From: Ditylenchus dipsaci | Lineage: Eukaryota > Nematoda > Chromadorea > Rhabditida > Anguinidae | DNA length: 64,000 nt | NCBI GenBank assembly: GCA_004194705.1 | Contig: SADC01000348.1 | Location: forward strand, 62,001-126,000 | Direction: 5' to 3' | In this document: one piece after another, positions 34,193 to 44,470 of the stretch | Layout of the letters: the number at the start of each line of letters is the position of its first letter | Numbering within the stretch: the stretch's first letter is position 1 | Position numbers and translations under genes: made by a program | Notes under the pieces: model-generated | Seen by the model: only the letters and a program-made list of their open reading frames with translations | Databases searched by the model: none | What the model was told of the DNA's origin: nothing

Positions 34193-35112
34193 CAACTCGA
34201 TACAAAAACTAACTCGATACACCGACTCGATACATTGACAAACTCGACACACCGACTCGATACACTTTTTTTATCTTTACCCAAGGACCGTTATTTTAGG
34301 ACATAGGACAGTTCGCATCGGTTTTTCAGCAGACAGTTCGTACCAGTTTTTTTTAGATTATTTTTTCCATATTTTTGTCATGAATATTATCTTGTTAATT
34401 CAAGACTCATCTATAAACCAACTTATGCTCCGGGCGTCAATCAACCAGGTGGTCATCCACATGGTTCAAATACCTTTTTTGGTGGGTTTTCAGGTTCCAA
34501 AACTTGTTTTCAGTACTAATTTGATCATTCTAAGGATTGTAAGACAGTAGTCAGATGCTGTTTTACATGGTATTTTTCAAGTTTTCATGATTCCGCTCAT
34601 ATGACATCCTGCTACTTACGGAACATTTTGAAATGTCGTGGTTAGCGCACAAAAATGACTATGGAAGCCAAAAAAAACAAAAAAATGCACCCAATGGACA
34701 CCCGAATTCACCAAGTGGTCGTCCACTCTATTAAGTTTATTCGTGGATTAATATAGTAAATGTGGATTAATATAGTTTATTCTCTCGACGTGATTACTGA
34801 TTCAGTATTTAGGTGGTTATTCATCTAGACCACCTTGGTTTATAGTTTGAAGTCATATGATATAATCATAGAATAGTTGACGAAATTTTTTATTTTTCGG
34901 CTTTCCTAACCCTTTCGTGTACTAATCACGATATTCTAAAAATGGTTTCTAAGTAGTAGGTAGTGATATGAGCGGAATGGTCGAAGTAATTGAGGTAAAA
35001 ATAAAAAAGTGTATCGAGTCGGTGTATCGAGTTGTCAATGTATCGAGTTGGTGTATCGAGTTGTCAATGTATCGAGTCGGTGTATCGAGTTAGTTTTTTG
35101 TATCGAGTTGGT
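34193..35112. mobile_element. Fold-back with CGATACACCGACT tandem arms
   Basis: The left arm (about 34193-34262) and the right arm (about 35008-35112) are inverted arrays of a unit like AACTCGATACACCGACTCGA. The outermost part of each arm reads CCAACTCGATACAAAAA and TTTTTTGTATCGAGTTGG. The interior holds AAGTGG palindromes but no frame. Target duplications are not evident. It precedes BATH gene 2. Confidence 0.6.
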
Positions 35113-35368
35113 TGGCAGTCGGCGGAAATAAGGGTGAACCATACTATTAGCCAACCCTAGAAAAACGATAATTAGCAAGCCGGGATTTGGCGAAGCGATA
35201 TTTGTCGCTAAACAAACTCGCCAAGTGGTTTGTGAGCATGGTTTGGCAGCCAAAACGTTGTAAAAATGCTTTCGGGCATTTTTGAGATAGGCAGTGTAGA
35301 ATACTCATAGCTAATTTTCTCTAGCCGATTTCTGTAAATATCTATTAATAAGATATTTCAGCAAAACG

Positions 35369-37363
35369 ATGCGAAAGAGTTTTTCCGATGACTTAAATAA
35401 AGCTGAAGAAGATGTTTCAAAGCTTTTGTACGAGCAGCAAAAAAATTCGACGATCGGTTTGATCAAATGGAAGCAATGATCAATGACAAATTTGTGGACG
35501 TCGGTGGTTCAATTCAAAAGGTTCAGGCCTCATTTTCCGCGATGACGGAAAATTATCTGAAGATTAGTAAATCAGTCTTGAAAATTGAGTCGATGGATGC
35601 TAAGAAGAAAGATCCTTTTGACACCAACAAATGTAAGGAAAGCAAGCTAACTTTTAAAAACCCGTTTTTAGGCTTGAAGCAAGGATTTTTGCAAGCCACC
35701 TTCAATGTTGATAATGTTCGTTCCGCAAATGTAAACTCAAAAGCCATTTATTATGCAGGCGCAAATTGGTGATTTTACAACTTTTTATTCTTTGTTCTTG
35801 ATTTCAAACCATATTGCTTTTAGGTGGCTGAATGTTGGCAAAACAGAATCAGGGCTATATCTAGACGCTTATCTGTGTCACAAGGCTTGCTCGGTTAACG
35901 TCTCCTACGACACAATTTACTATTCGTCTGCTTGGATCATTAGAAAATTTTGAATCAAAAGTAGGTTTTATACTCATTTAGAGGTTTGTTTGTAAATGCC
36001 GAGGTGACTATTGACAAACCCACGCCTAGGTGAAAATTTTTAAGTCATATCATATGCATTGTATATAATGACTGTAAAAGTTTCTAGCAGTTAAGTATTA
36101 GCTGACGACTGAGTTTTAACTGACGACTTAATTTTAAACTTAATCATCTCAACTGTCGACTATTTCGGCTGACTACCAGTGGTGTATATTTGCTCTTTTG
36201 GCTCTCGCTGTGGCTCTGAGTTTTAGAAATTCATTCTGGCTCCAGCTCTGAGCTTTTTTCCATTTTTTCTATGGCTCTGGTTACGGCCCGACTTTTTAAA
36301 AATTCTCTCTGGTTCAAAGCCTTCGAATATTCGCTCTTGCACTCGCTCGGAGTTTCAAAAATTTGGTTCCCAACTTGATTAGTCTGCAGTGCAGACTCTG
36401 CACCAAAATTTAAGTCATTTTATGAGTAATTTTTAAGGGCAAAACTTGTTTGACAATGAATCGACGTTGTGGGGCTGGTCTTCGTTTTTTCTTTGGTCAA
36501 AACTCGTCAACTTCACTAATGGCTTTGTGGATGAGAAGGGTGGTTTTCAGATGGAGGTCGAATTTTCCGTCACAGGCAGTGCAACTACGTAGGGAGATTT
36601 AATTTTTCAACCGGGATCTAACGAAAATTGGGTATTATTTCAGTTGTGCTGGACTGAATCCTCAATTTCTAACATGTGGTTCGTAGAGTCAGACTGCACT
36701 GTGTTGGTAAAGATCGTCGATTTCCAGTCAATAAAGGGGTTTGTGCTTTGATATCTTATTGATTTCTAATAAAATTTTGAAAAATTCGTTCAAAAATCTA
36801 TACGAGTTGGGGTTTTTACCATACCGATGTCCTTTATTTCAGCTTCTTTCGGCGTACTCAAATTTCTTTAAAAATTATTCTTTGGTGGATTCCGAGAAAA
36901 GGACCAAGATGAGATTGAGATGAAGGAAGTGGGCGCTGAAGAATTCCTCCACCTTCTTAAGACCATTTACCCTCCGCCTAATGATGCAGATGTGAATCGT
37001 AAGAATCCCTCCAGTCATTAAAAGCTATCATTATTTTTAAGCAAACAATGTGGGAGCCTGCTGCATTTGGCTGATCGATATCAGGTCAAAGCTGTCTCTT
37101 ATCGATGCTCGGAATACCTCAAAAAGTGTGCCATTAGCGAAGTTTCCTTGGGACAGAAGTTTCTGCACGCACGAGATTATTCATCTTTCGGAACTACTGG
37201 TACTTTTGCATCCTTTCATTAAGATTCGAGTGAACATGATGTTAAGGAGCACTGTATCAAGGAATGCAAGACAGTTGATGTTGTGAAGAAGCTTCGTGCA
37301 ACTAAATATTATTCTCTTCTGGATAAGGATATAAAGCTAAGAATTCTTGATAATATTACATGA
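35369..37363 (+). CDS. BATH-type protein 2 (coiled coil, MATH, BTB, BACK)
   Basis: Paralog of the gene at 8719-11742 with the same exon plan: 35369-35632 (coiled coil, MEAMINDKFVDVGGSIQKVQ), 35672-35768 (GLKQGFLQATFNVDNV), 35824-35960, a region around 36402-36600 (MATH end, QMEVEFSVTG), about 36640-36738 (BTB start), 36843-36998 (LLSAYSNFF, then EEFLHLLKTIYPPPN), 37042-37199 (BACK, LLHLADRYQVKAVSYRCSEY) and 37247-37363 (EHCIKECKTVDVVKKLR, ending ILDNIT and stop). Such proteins usually recruit substrates to cullin-3 ligases. Breaks: frame shift near 35448, one A missing in the run near 36871, and one base missing near 37049. The TAG of copy 1 in LLSAYS is a Tyr codon here. It has an ATTTCAG acceptor just before the ATG. 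Confidence 0.75.
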
Positions 37364-37639
37364 ATACGAGATTACACTTGTTGCGTATGTTGAAAACCAG
37401 GTTCATTAACCATTGTTGTTGTTATTTTTTTGAAGTAAAAATCTCATTCTAGCATTTTTTTCTTGACTTTTATAATTCATTATGTGTCGAAGGATTTTTA
37501 GGATCGAAGTTTTTATACATCTGTAATTCGAGTAATTCATTTCTAAGGTATGAGTGTATCATGCGTTTTGCACTTCCACTTACATGCGATATGAATTAAA
37601 AAACAAGATTATTGCTTAACACGGGAAGCCCTGGTGCGC

Positions 37640-38700
37640 TCAATTGCGACTACGGGTAGAACAGAATGCGCTGAACACGATGGTGCGGGTCATTTTCCCT
37701 TCATATATTGACCAAGTTGGTGAAATCCGCTCCGGAACGCAACAAATCGTTCATGGTCAAAATCAAGCTGGATATCTACAGGTTTTTGAGTGGTGCTCTA
37801 TTATTGTCAAACTACACCTTGGCAAATAATATACCGAAATGACTGCAAGGAATTCAGCTTTCTAATGTATCAAACAAAGCTGTTTTTCTTTGCAAAGTTA
37901 AGATAAATTACGGATTGTTTGTCAGAGTACAAATTTTCAAAATTCTCTAGCCTAACTTTCTATGTGCCATAACTTTCTACACATTCAACTTTCCTTGGCG
38001 ATTTTTTCAGCATCTTGTAGAAAATCATTAGGCTACAAAATAAGTTTAAAATTACTACAAGATTTCGTGCAAAATTTCGAAAAAACCTTGATTAGAATGA
38101 TAAAATTACAAATTTTTGTTACTGATTTTTTTAAATACTTGTTTGAATTAGCGCAATTTTTTCCACTAATGAGCGCTGGTGCTCTTTTTGGTGACATCGA
38201 ATAGAAAAAAAGTGTGCTGAGCAAATGGTGCCAGTCCTTTTTGCTTCAATGTCGGATAAAGTTGGAGAAAAGTGGTTTGGAAGGTAATAGGCTGTACGTG
38301 GTCAAAATTTAGCCGAATGCACTCAGGTTTTTAAATGGTGCGACAAGATTTTTATCCTGCTCATAGGCTTATATGGTATTAAAATGACCGGCAGGAACTG
38401 CGCTTTCAACCATTAAAAAGACATGCTCTTTTTGTTTGTAAAGCTGAGATAAATCACCCATTGTTTGCCATGTAAGGATTTGTCAAATTTTAAATTTTAG
38501 TTTATACTTGCGGTTACTTTTGTATACTCTACATCTTAGTACTGATTTTTTAGTTTTTTTTGTAGAAAAATTAACTGGCTACAAGATCAATTAAAAATTT
38601 CTACATATAATTTTTAAAAAAGCTTGCAAAACCACAATCAACATGTTACACTTGTAAATTTTGCTTACTTGATTTTTTTAAACTACGGGTTTCAATTTGC
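37640..38700. repeat. Diverged direct duplication of about 570 bp
   Basis: Unit 1 (about 37640-38210) and unit 2 (about 38215-38700) share the order GGTCAAAATCAAGCTGG or GGTCAAAATTTAGCCGA, then CAGGTTTTTGAGTGGTGC or CAGGTTTTTAAATGGTGC, then AAATGACTGCAAGGAATTC or AAATGACCGGCAGGAACTG. The spacing and partly preserved codon-like differences suggest a formerly coding sequence. No protein family was recognised. Confidence 0.45.
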
Positions 38701-38937
38701 AATCCATTTGAAAGCTTTTTGTCATCGGTTAATTGTTTTAGTGTCCCCTGTAAGAAATTCCATCCCGGTATAATGCGAATTTAAAAAAAAATATTTGAAA
38801 TTTAATGTCTTGCAACGAAAGAAGTTATTTATTTGTTTTGGAGCAGTTTCAATTTATTTTCCGCTGCTTCTCCGCTTGTTTTTGCCATCTTGTTTCTTTT
38901 TTCGTGCTTATATTCGGTTATTTACGAACAAACGGCG

Positions 38938-39231
38938 ATGACGGACTTTACGGAGGTGGATGCGGATGTGGTGACAGGTTTTTTTTGTCTTTTGTTCTTT
39001 CCTCACTTTCACTATTCCAGATGGAGCTTTTACTCTAGCTGAAATCGTGGCGGAAGTCTCAGTGGTGAAAGTGGAAGAAGACGAAGAAAGCGAACCGATG
39101 GACACCGAAGAAGCGGAAGCCGAAGAGCCAGTAATCAGCCGGCAGCAAGCTCAGTCCGCCTAAATCTCGTTCGTCGATTTGTGGAGAAGAACACGGATGA
39201 TCCGATCATCCTCAGCTGCAAAGACAATTAG
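38938..39231 (+). pseudogene. C-terminal relic of a pogo/Tigger-type transposase
   Basis: Two exons (38938-38977 and 39021 onward) join in phase to read MTDFTEVDADVV then GAFTLAEIVAEVSVVKVEED, an acidic stretch, and PVISRQQAQSA. After a one-base shift at 39155-39165 it continues LNLVRRFVEKNTDDP to a stop at 39229. An acidic tail with an EIVAEV motif followed by a LxxLRRFxE-like helix is typical of the ends of CENP-B/Tigger-family DDE transposases. The catalytic part is absent. A pogo-like terminus (GGGACTCGACTGTA) lies about 290 bp downstream. An AATAAA signal is near 39270. Confidence 0.5.
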
Positions 39232-39429
39232 ACGAATATTTGTATAGGGTGCGCCAGAAGAAACAAAAATAAAGCCAACTTACAGCATTTTTTCCGATTG
39301 TTTGATCGTATTTTAATTATTATGTTTGATCTATGGATAAAGTTTAGTTAGTTATGGCTGGGCTCAGAATGTTTTCATGCAATATCCTTCTATAGTGCGT
39401 ATAACACAAAAGTTTGGTAAAAAAACCCG

Positions 39430-39520
39430 CTATAGTGCGATCCCACTTTAGTGCGACTCCCGCTATAGTGCGACTACCTTCCGGTCTCCAGAGTCGCACT
39501 ATAGCGGGACTCGACTGTAG
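39430..39520. repeat. Pogo-like terminal repeat, GCTATAGTGCGACTC type
   Basis: Several CGCTATAGTGCGA units and the end AGCGGGACTCGACTGTA mark the right terminus of a TA-targeted element. The left end was not securely placed, so this may be the 3' end of the element that carried the transposase relic at 38938-39231. Confidence 0.5.
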
Positions 39521-39734
39521 AAGAATAATGCAAAATTCAATACCGAAACAAAAGTAAACTATAGTGAGGAGGAAAAGGGTTCTGACTTGCCAAATCAGCT
39601 AGGAAAGGACTGGCCAACAACAACTTACTGGGGTTTTTTAAGTCACTAACAAAATAGGCAACCGAAACTACAATCAACTGGCTGGATCAGCGGGCAAACT
39701 AAAGTCTGTACTGCTGATAGTTGGAGGAAAAAGG

Positions 39735-39919
39735 CCGAATAAATGAGTTTCTGTGTGAAAACGCTCCCACTGCACTGAAGAGAAAGGAATATAAGGAGAC
39801 GATTAAGGTAAGTTATTTTTTATTTCAAGCTTGTTTTATGAACCTAACATCTTTTCATTCAGGCGCTGAGCAAAGCTAGCCTTGTAATCAGTGAAATTCG
39901 AGATTCAGATATCGGATGA
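39735..39919 (+). pseudogene. Duplicated dynamin 3' exons
   Basis: The sequence matches dynamin exons 14 and 15 and the intron between them: NEFLCENAPTALKRKEYKE followed by [17 protein letters not shown] and a stop. The GTPase and stalk exons are absent, so it cannot make a dynamin. It marks the left end of copy 2 of the segmental duplication. Confidence 0.8.
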
Positions 39920-40439
39920 AATCTTCAAGCTTTGAAAAATTGTTTTCTTTTGTTTATCGTTAGATTCATTATAAAAAAAGTTGTTGCATCGCAAATATTT
40001 TCGGTTTCAAGAAGTTTTATTTTACAAAATCTAGACAATTCGAAAAGTCCGAAAAAGTCTGATCGTATTTTCATGGCGCAGTGGTTACCACGTTATATAG
40101 AGTTGAATAGGTCTCTTCTTAAGGTCTTCAGTTCAAATAAGCCTAGGGATGATACTTTCAAAGCAAAAATAGACATATATCATGCCAACATTTAAAATTT
40201 TTTTATATTTTCTTACTCAGAAAAAAGCACTTACTCTGACTTAGCAGATTACTTTTACAGCTTAAAAAAAGGCAAAATCTGACTTTTTCTGGGTCGGGTC
40301 GAAATTTTCTCTCTCTTAACTGAATATTTTCAGTTAGTTTTCGGCTATTTTGAGATATCTTATTAAGTGTTGGCCAAAACTCGTAACCCTTGACAACATT
40401 TTCCGAAAATAGTGTCATTTTTATTGGAGGCACTGTAGA

Positions 40440-41157
40440 CAGGGTGGCCAACACTGTCACTCTTTGGTGGCATTTTTTCAATGAAAACAGGTGGCATTTT
40501 TTAAAATTGTATTTCATTGGCATTTTTCCGAAAAATCGGTCAAATTCCACCCTACGGGTGATCAACTACCTAGTTTTTAATTCTGCGTCAATCTGTAAAA
40601 ACAGATTTTTTATATTCCAACAATTTCGTTGTAAACTAGAGGTTTTAAAATTCCTTTTTTTGAAAAATGTGAACAAATTCTACAATTTATTAATTTTATT
40701 TTTGAAATTTTAAAATGTCTGGTTTGGAACGAAATCGTTGGAATGTAAAAAATCTGTTTCTACAGATCGATGCAGAATTAAAAGTTGGGTAGTTAATGAC
40801 CTGTAAGGTGAAATTTTGACCGATTTCCTTGCAAAAATAAGATTAAAATGCATTAAAGTAAAATGCCACATTTTTCATCGAAAAAACTATCGTATTTCCT
40901 CCAATGAGCGCCCTCCTCAAAATCCGGTATTTATTAAATCATCCTTTTGTACCGGGTTTTTGTTTTCCAACGCCACATATGTTATACACCAAAATGTAGC
41001 GCAGATTCCCAGCTACATTTTGGTATATAACATATGTGGCGTTGGAAAACAAAAACCCGGTACAAAAGGATGAACTTAAAACATACCGGATTTTGGGGAG
41101 GGGCTTATTAGAAGAGAGGTATGTATGCCACCTAAAGGTGGCACTTTGGCCACCCTG
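40440..41157. mobile_element. hAT-like element with empty site in the paralogous segment
   Basis: The ends are CAGGGTGGCCAACACT and its partner ACTTTGGCCACCCTG. The flanks are ACTGTAGA and TCTGTAGA (8 bp, one difference). The unfilled site is GAGCTCTGTAGACCAAGG at 27641-27658 in copy 1. Its arms carry GGTGGCATTTTT-type repeats. It contains a nested TACCGTATTT-type palindrome. Confidence 0.82.
40888..41121. mobile_element. Nested TACCGTATTT-type palindromic MITE
   Basis: A diverged sister of 14024-14272. It shares the central palindrome around AACGCCACATATGTTAT, with ACCGGGTTTTTGTTTTC and its complement on either side. It lies wholly inside the hAT element 40440-41157. Confidence 0.7.
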
Positions 41158-41509
41158 TCTGTAGACCAAGGTCTCGGTATATCAAGATTTGACTATGAGA
41201 AACAAGGTAATTCATACTATTCATGCGTATTGGATCTTAATTCCCAACTTATATTTTTTCCAATCCTTAAATCGGGATATCGATTTTTTAAATATACACA
41301 AAGCGCCATACTTAGTCAGAGTCCTATTTTTTTCTTATTTATCCCGTTTTTAAGGTCACGATTATGGTTAATTTGCATTTCTCATTCGTCTTCAAAATCA
41401 ACAATGAAATTGTTAAATAGCCTTTATTTGCCTTATCTATAGTTTATTGAAAAAGCTTTTGTATTCTTTAAGAATTTGATCATTCGTTCAGTTTACTTGT
41501 GTCCATCAT

Positions 41510-41802
41510 TCACCGGCCAGCTTAAATTAACAAAATCTTTACATAATTCCAAAAAGCTACTGCAAACTTACAGTAGCAAACTCCGTCACGGCAACGATGA
41601 CCGTCATGGCAATGATAGATTGCACTGCAAGTGCACACTCTGTCTTTGCAACTGAATAATTTTTTGCAGTCACTGCTCGTGAAGCACCTCTGTGCGCCTC
41701 CAGCAACCAGTCCAACCACACACTCAAATAAAAGTTTAGCGAACAAGTCAAAAAAAGATTTACCATAAGAAAGAGCAGGGAAACCATAGACTTGGAGAAC
41801 AT
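41510..41802 (-). CDS. Secreted eight-cysteine peptide, copy C (most diverged)
   Basis: Exons 41802-41764, 41722-41572 and 41520-41510 give an uninterrupted frame of 66 residues with the same introns as copies A and B. The signal peptide region is unchanged (MVSLLFLM, CVVGLVAGGA). The mature region differs strongly between cysteines: DCKKLFSCKDRVCTC and HCHDGHRCRDGVC. All eight cysteines are kept. Flanking and intron sequence is nearly as in copy B, so change is concentrated in the mature peptide. A TATA box lies near 41860. Function unknown. Confidence 0.8.
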
Positions 41803-42060
41803 TTTGTTGAATAAAGTAATACACAGAGACACTTGAGAATGTAATTTTCCCTTCTTTTATACTGCTGGTGTGTAAAAAAATTTCAAAATGCCCTTTTGAT
41901 CATCATTAGCTGATTCAACGCTTTTCTGAGGAAGCAACAAGGCTATTTGAAGACAATATGATTAGGCATGTTTTTTTTGGACAAAAAACAGGAATAACAT
42001 AAACAAGGAAGCAATACAGACAATAAAAAAATTGGCTCTGTACATATTCAATTTAAATGT

Positions 42061-43574
42061 ATTCAGTTTTTTTCGAAAACATGTCTTGGTCGTCCCTGTT
42101 GTTTTTTTAGGTCTCCAAGTCCAATTTTATACACTTCCTACCTACTTTAGAGCAAAAACAAATTTTCGGTGCAAAAAATGTAAAAAAATATTTTGCTTTG
42201 GTTTCCATAACTGATGTTTTTTTATAGATATCTCTGTAGTATTTTTAGGTTTAGGCAAGGGTAGGTCGGCACATATGTGACGGACTCAAACATGTTTTTC
42301 TTACTTTTAATTACTTTTACTTTACATTTCGAAAAAGATTTTTGAGTCTGGGTTGCAGTGACTTATCCCGTCCTCACGTGGAGTGATCAGCTGGAGGATA
42401 TAACCTCATATTCGTGTTTCTCGACCCCGATTTCATGAGAATGGCGCGCGTTTTTTTTGATTCGATAAAAAAAACTTCGAACCATAGGGATTTTATGGGT
42501 TTAAGTCAAAATTTTGAAAAATTTAGATTAGCGTCTTTTAATTCTAAAAGGAATAAGGGCTGTATTGGGAGATGAAGGTAATAAAAGGGGCCACTTTTAC
42601 GGCAGAAGCTTAGAAATTTAAATTTTTGTATTCTTCGACTGCCTCACCATGTTTTTCAACAGGGCCGTGGCAAAAAGAGACCCTATATGCATTTTATGGT
42701 CAAGAGTACTTCACGGACCAAGACAAAATAATTTTTGACATTTTTGAAAATGCCTCTTTATCATTACTAGATGATTCAACGCTTCTCGGAGGAAGCAACA
42801 AATCTTTTTCAGACAATATGACTGAGCAAGCTTATTTCTAGACATGATAATTTGGATATTTTTTCTGGACATTATATTATTTCTGTATACAAAAACAGAA
42901 GAAAAAAAAACAAGTACGCAATATAGCAATCATATCTCACGCTTTATGTTTCGGTTATGTGTGTTTATGAAACCCTCAACATAAAAAGACGCATTTATGA
43001 ACCTCACCCGAGAGCACAAAGCGAACGCTTTTGTAAAAGTCTATTTATGGTATACTAGAAACTTCACAACTTAACGTTGAGTTTCTCCTTACTTGGGAGC
43101 AACAGATTCAAAAGAAATTCAAGAAGTGCCAGAAAGTAAAATGTTCACATGAAAAGCCTATGATCTTAGAGCTATAGATCCGAATCACCAGGATGGAGCT
43201 CCAAGCGACAGGAAAGTACCATAAACACTAGGAGTGGGGCGGCTATGTTCAATCTCATATTTTTGGGATCTTTAGATTTTGGGTGGTCTTGGGTGGTTTT
43301 AAATTACGAAAAAAATACGGCAGTTACTTTGTTCAGGTATATCATTCTCGCGACTTGGCAATGTCCACATGTAAAGTACCATAAACAACAAAAGTTTTTG
43401 AATTGTTGATAACAAAAAAATATAGGAAATATTTTATTGACACATTTACAGATATAGAGAACCAATACAGAGATATCTCTAGAGCAAAAACTTACATAGA
43501 AAGACAGAGAGAGGTGTCTATTGCAAATCGACAGTCACGGTGTTTGTTTTCAGTGATGTTTGTCGCTTCAGAAG
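42061..43574. other. Repeat-rich interval without a supported gene
   Basis: Contains a TTTAGGCAAGGGTAGG hairpin fragment near 42250, an AAAAGGGGCCACTTTT repeat fragment near 42585, and at about 42745-42845 a degraded copy of the upstream flank of the eight-Cys genes (GATGATTCAACGCTTCTC). No exon was supported. Confidence 0.45.
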
Positions 43575-44377
43575 TCATCGAGATTTTGTTGTTAGAAGCT
43601 TGTTTCGGCTGGAAAAGCGTTTGCTTGCTAGCAATCGAAGCTCTTGACTGATGGAAGCCGCTTGACTGATGGAAGGCGCTTGAATGACTGAAGGATCCTC
43701 CGTGGCTTGACTGACAGTGTTCTGAGTGGCATCGAAAGTATCAGTTGAACGGCGGCGAGCTGCGCCTTTATTCCTTTTCCTCTTCTTGTCCGTCTTATCT
43801 GAGTCCTGATAGGTCGACTGGACGAGCACGCTCCAATAATTCGGTTAAATCCTCAAACGAAGTTTCAAAAGTGAAATTAACTTACTCAACAGAGACCTTG
43901 CGGACAGCCTTTGGCACTTTTGTCTTCTTGTGGTTCTTCTTGTTGTCTTTTTCAGTTAGGCGCGCTTCCTCCGTTTCCTTAGCAATGCGACCTGCCTTAC
44001 GAGCTTTCAGTTCGGTGCGAGCATTTTCTAGCATCTTATTCTTGGCGGCATTTTGCATGGCTGAATCACATGAGTACACATTTGAAAAAAACCAATTTAA
44101 CACAATAAGAAAGGCAAGACCTTGACTGGCTGCCAACATCTTGTTGTAATCTGACTGGCGCTGCTTCTTGGCATAATCATAGCACAGCTCGATCACTTGC
44201 TTTTCATCTTTCCACTGATCGTACTTCATAGAGAAGTATATCACCGTTGCACTGAGCACGACTCTGAGTTAGAAACACAAATTACACAAAGAAGAGAAAG
44301 TCTTAATTCTTACGCCCAAACGCCCAAGAGCATACCCAAAAAAGAGCGTAGATGAGGTTATTAGCGTTGAAAGACAT
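43575..44377 (-). CDS. Single-pass membrane protein with charged coiled coil, intact
   Basis: Four exons (44377-44314, 44261-44121, 44060-43886, 43830-43575) join in perfect phase to 211 residues. Introns are 52, 59 and 55 bp with consensus ends. Residues about 8-31 (IYALFWVCSWAFGLVLSATV) form one membrane segment near the N-terminus. Next comes a long charged region likely to be helical (KDEKQVIELCYDYAKKQRQ, KARKAGRIAKETEEARLTEK), a basic stretch (KKRKRNKGAARRR) and a Ser/Gln-rich tail with repeated SISQ (IQAPSISQAASISQ). No family is recognised. A TTATTCAG acceptor lies three bases before the ATG. Its clean frame contrasts with the broken dynamin and L11 genes. Confidence 0.72.
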
Positions 44378-44470
44378 CTTCTGAATAAGAATAAGAATAT
44401 ATGAATAAGGTCTTAGAAAGACAGATGTCCGAATTTAAGGTAAGCGAAGAAATCAATTCATAGAAGGTTT

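Larger units (their letters stand above)
39735..42060. repeat. Segmental duplication, copy 2
   Basis: Counterpart of 25690-28560, with the dynamin tail, the intervening sequence and Cys-rich gene C in the same order. It carries its own hAT element (40440-41157) and lacks the one at 26573-27570. Confidence 0.75.
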
